A stretch of DNA of 64,000 bases from CAVVEC01 sp963770485 (GTDB taxonomy: Bacteria; Acidobacteriota; Terriglobia; Terriglobales; Acidobacteriaceae): assembly GCA_963770485.1 (NCBI GenBank), contig CAVYPX010000016.1, positions 434,001 to 498,000 of the forward strand. The letters run 5' to 3'. The position numbers and the translations under genes were made by a program. The notes beneath the pieces were generated by a model, which saw only the letters and a list, made by a program, of their open reading frames with translations, was not told the origin of the DNA and did no database searches. Shown piece by piece: positions 62,993 through 64,000 of the stretch (the stretch's first letter is position 1; every line of letters begins with the position of its first letter).

Positions 62993-64000
62993 TTACCAAA
63001 CCCGGCAAGCGTTGGCGTGGACCATCGCCTGGCCGGCGTGGCAACCGAAGGCGTGGGCAAATTCCGGCATGTTGCCGACGACGTTGTTGATGCGGTAACG
63101 ATTGAGCGAATGTCCTTGCGTCATGACCGCGGTGCGCGCCGCCTCCGGCCGCCAATCCCCGCACCAGATGTTAGCGTAAGACAAAAAGAAATTCTGCAAT
63201 TCTGTCAGACCGTCATCCGCGACTGTGTCCAAGTCTTTGCCTCGCGATTTAAGTGTGTTCTGCAGACCGCCCAGCGCCAAGTGGACGCCGCCATTGTCGG
63301 CCGTATCTTCTCCGGCTGAGAGTTTTCCGTTCTGTTTGACACCGGCTTCGGGAACTTCCTGCGTGTATTCGTCAGTAATGCATTTGTCCCGCTCATCGTA
63401 GTTCGCGGAATCGGCTGGGGTCCACCAGTCGCGCAGGTTGCCGACGGCGTCGAATTTGCGGCCCTGATCGTCGTAGCCGTGAGTGATCTCGTGGCCGATG
63501 ACCATCCCGATGCCACCATAATTCACCGCGTCAATCTGTGCCGCGTCGAAAAATGGCGGCTGCAGAATGCCGGCAGGGAAGTTGATGGTGTTGGTCTGCG
63601 GATCTTCATAGGCGTTGACTGTCGGCGGGGTCATGCCCCACTGTTGCCGATCTGCTGGTTTGCCGAACTTGGCCATGCGGTGCTCAATTTCGAACCGCGC
63701 CGAACGTTGCACGTTGCCGAGGAAGTCGCCCCGCTTGATCTCAAGAGAGGAGTAGTCGATCCAGTGGTCGGGATATCCTATTTTGTCCACTTGCGCGGCG
63801 AGTTTCACGTGCGCCAGTTGCTTGGTTTGAGGCGACATCCAGGAAGCGGCGTCAATATCCTCACTAAGCGCGGCTTCGATGGCCTTCACCATCTCCAGCA
63901 TGCGTTCTTTGTTTTCCGGCGGAAAATACTTGGCCACGTACGCTTGTCCTACAGCTTCTCCCATATCTGCGTCGGCGTATACCGAGCATCGCCGCCAGCG
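62993..64000 (-). CDS. M13 family zinc metallopeptidase (partial, C-terminal part)
   Basis: The frame is open to the right edge, and RWRRCSVYADADMGEAVGQAYV at the edge is normal family sequence, so the start lies outside. The visible 335 residues carry INFPAGILQPPFFD, the zinc motif IGHEITHGYDDQGRKFD, and GEDTADNGGVHLALGG, where Glu would be the third ligand. They end with FGCHAGQAMVHANACRVW, the typical M13 Cys-x-x-W-like end. Neprilysin-like enzymes in acidobacteria are exported oligopeptidases. Usual length is near 680 residues, so about half is present. Confidence 0.92.
   Translation of the reverse strand, partial: RWRRCSVYADADMGEAVGQAYVAKYFPPENKERMLEMVKAIEAALSEDIDAASWMSPQTKQLAHVKLAAQVDKIGYPDHWIDYSSLEIKRGDFLGNVQRSARFEIEHRMAKFGKPADRQQWGMTPPTVNAYEDPQTNTINFPAGILQPPFFDAAQIDAVNYGGIGMVIGHEITHGYDDQGRKFDAVGNLRDWWTPADSANYDERDKCITDEYTQEVPEAGVKQNGKLSAGEDTADNGGVHLALGGLQNTLKSRGKDLDTVADDGLTELQNFFLSYANIWCGDWRPEAARTAVMTQGHSLNRYRINNVVGNMPEFAHAFGCHAGQAMVHANACRVW

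Noticed and set aside
1..64000. CRISPR arrays, tRNA/rRNA genes, prophage, transposase or integrase genes
   Set aside because: I looked for regular spaced repeats, RNA gene signatures and recombinase motifs on both strands and saw none that I could support.

Overview
The window looks like chromosomal DNA of an acidobacterium (Acidobacteriota, probably Terriglobia). The reasons are a 1192-residue Oar-type TonB-dependent receptor with an N-terminal carboxypeptidase-regulatory-like domain, two GloVer-repeat proteins, S53 and M13 peptidases, many small Sec-exported proteins of unknown function, and moderately GC-rich DNA. This is inferred from family content; no rRNA or tRNA gene is visible.

Layout. 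(1) 1-20998 is a surface-polysaccharide cluster: the end of an ABC-2 permease (wzm), two near-duplicate wzt ATPase genes, two acyltransferases, a WbsX-type transferase, a tandem GT2 array, GT4 enzymes and SAM methyltransferases. It is a mosaic, with a duplicated wzm-end/wzt block, decayed gene remnants beside inverted genes, and a methyltransferase broken by an in-frame TGA. (2) 21048-28206 is a minus-strand set: GT4, polytopic membrane protein, probable Wzy-like polymerase, GT-C-like membrane protein and secreted beta-helix protein, with a divergent GT4 at 28289-29434. (3) 29563-39535 resembles a sugar-utilisation locus: TonB receptor divergent from a GH36-like lipoprotein, two PfkB kinases, a SIS-domain isomerase/deaminase and a DeoR repressor. 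TTTCGATTT repeats occur in both divergent promoter regions. (4) 39881-42763 holds two seven-repeat GloVer proteins behind near-identical promoters, followed by a convergent secreted glycosidase that appears to carry a beta-propeller nested inside it. (5) 46952-51266 returns to polysaccharide genes: GT4, Wza-type export protein and a WecA/MraY-family initiating transferase with a C-terminal extension. (6) 51398-64000 is mostly small exported proteins, a SurA/DsbA-like protein, a 55-residue Flp-type pilin behind a LuxR-type regulator, rfbC, an S53 peptidase, an inverted-repeat element and the end of an M13 peptidase.

How it fits together. The WecA-like enzyme would start lipid-linked chains, the GT2/GT4/WbsX enzymes extend them, and methyl- and acyltransferases decorate them. 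Export would use the Wzm/Wzt route, in which the Wzt C-terminal domain typically reads the chain end, or a Wzy/Wza route. The two wzt copies share an identical ATPase half and differ in that recognition half, which suggests diversification of exported polymer. The 33-39 kb block looks like a separate alpha-galactoside or amino-sugar uptake system under one DeoR repressor.

I found no convincing new defence or mobile system. The strongest unusual signals are the wzt duplication, the putative DeoR regulon, the propeller nested in a glycosidase, the LuxR-Flp pair and several decayed paralogue fragments.
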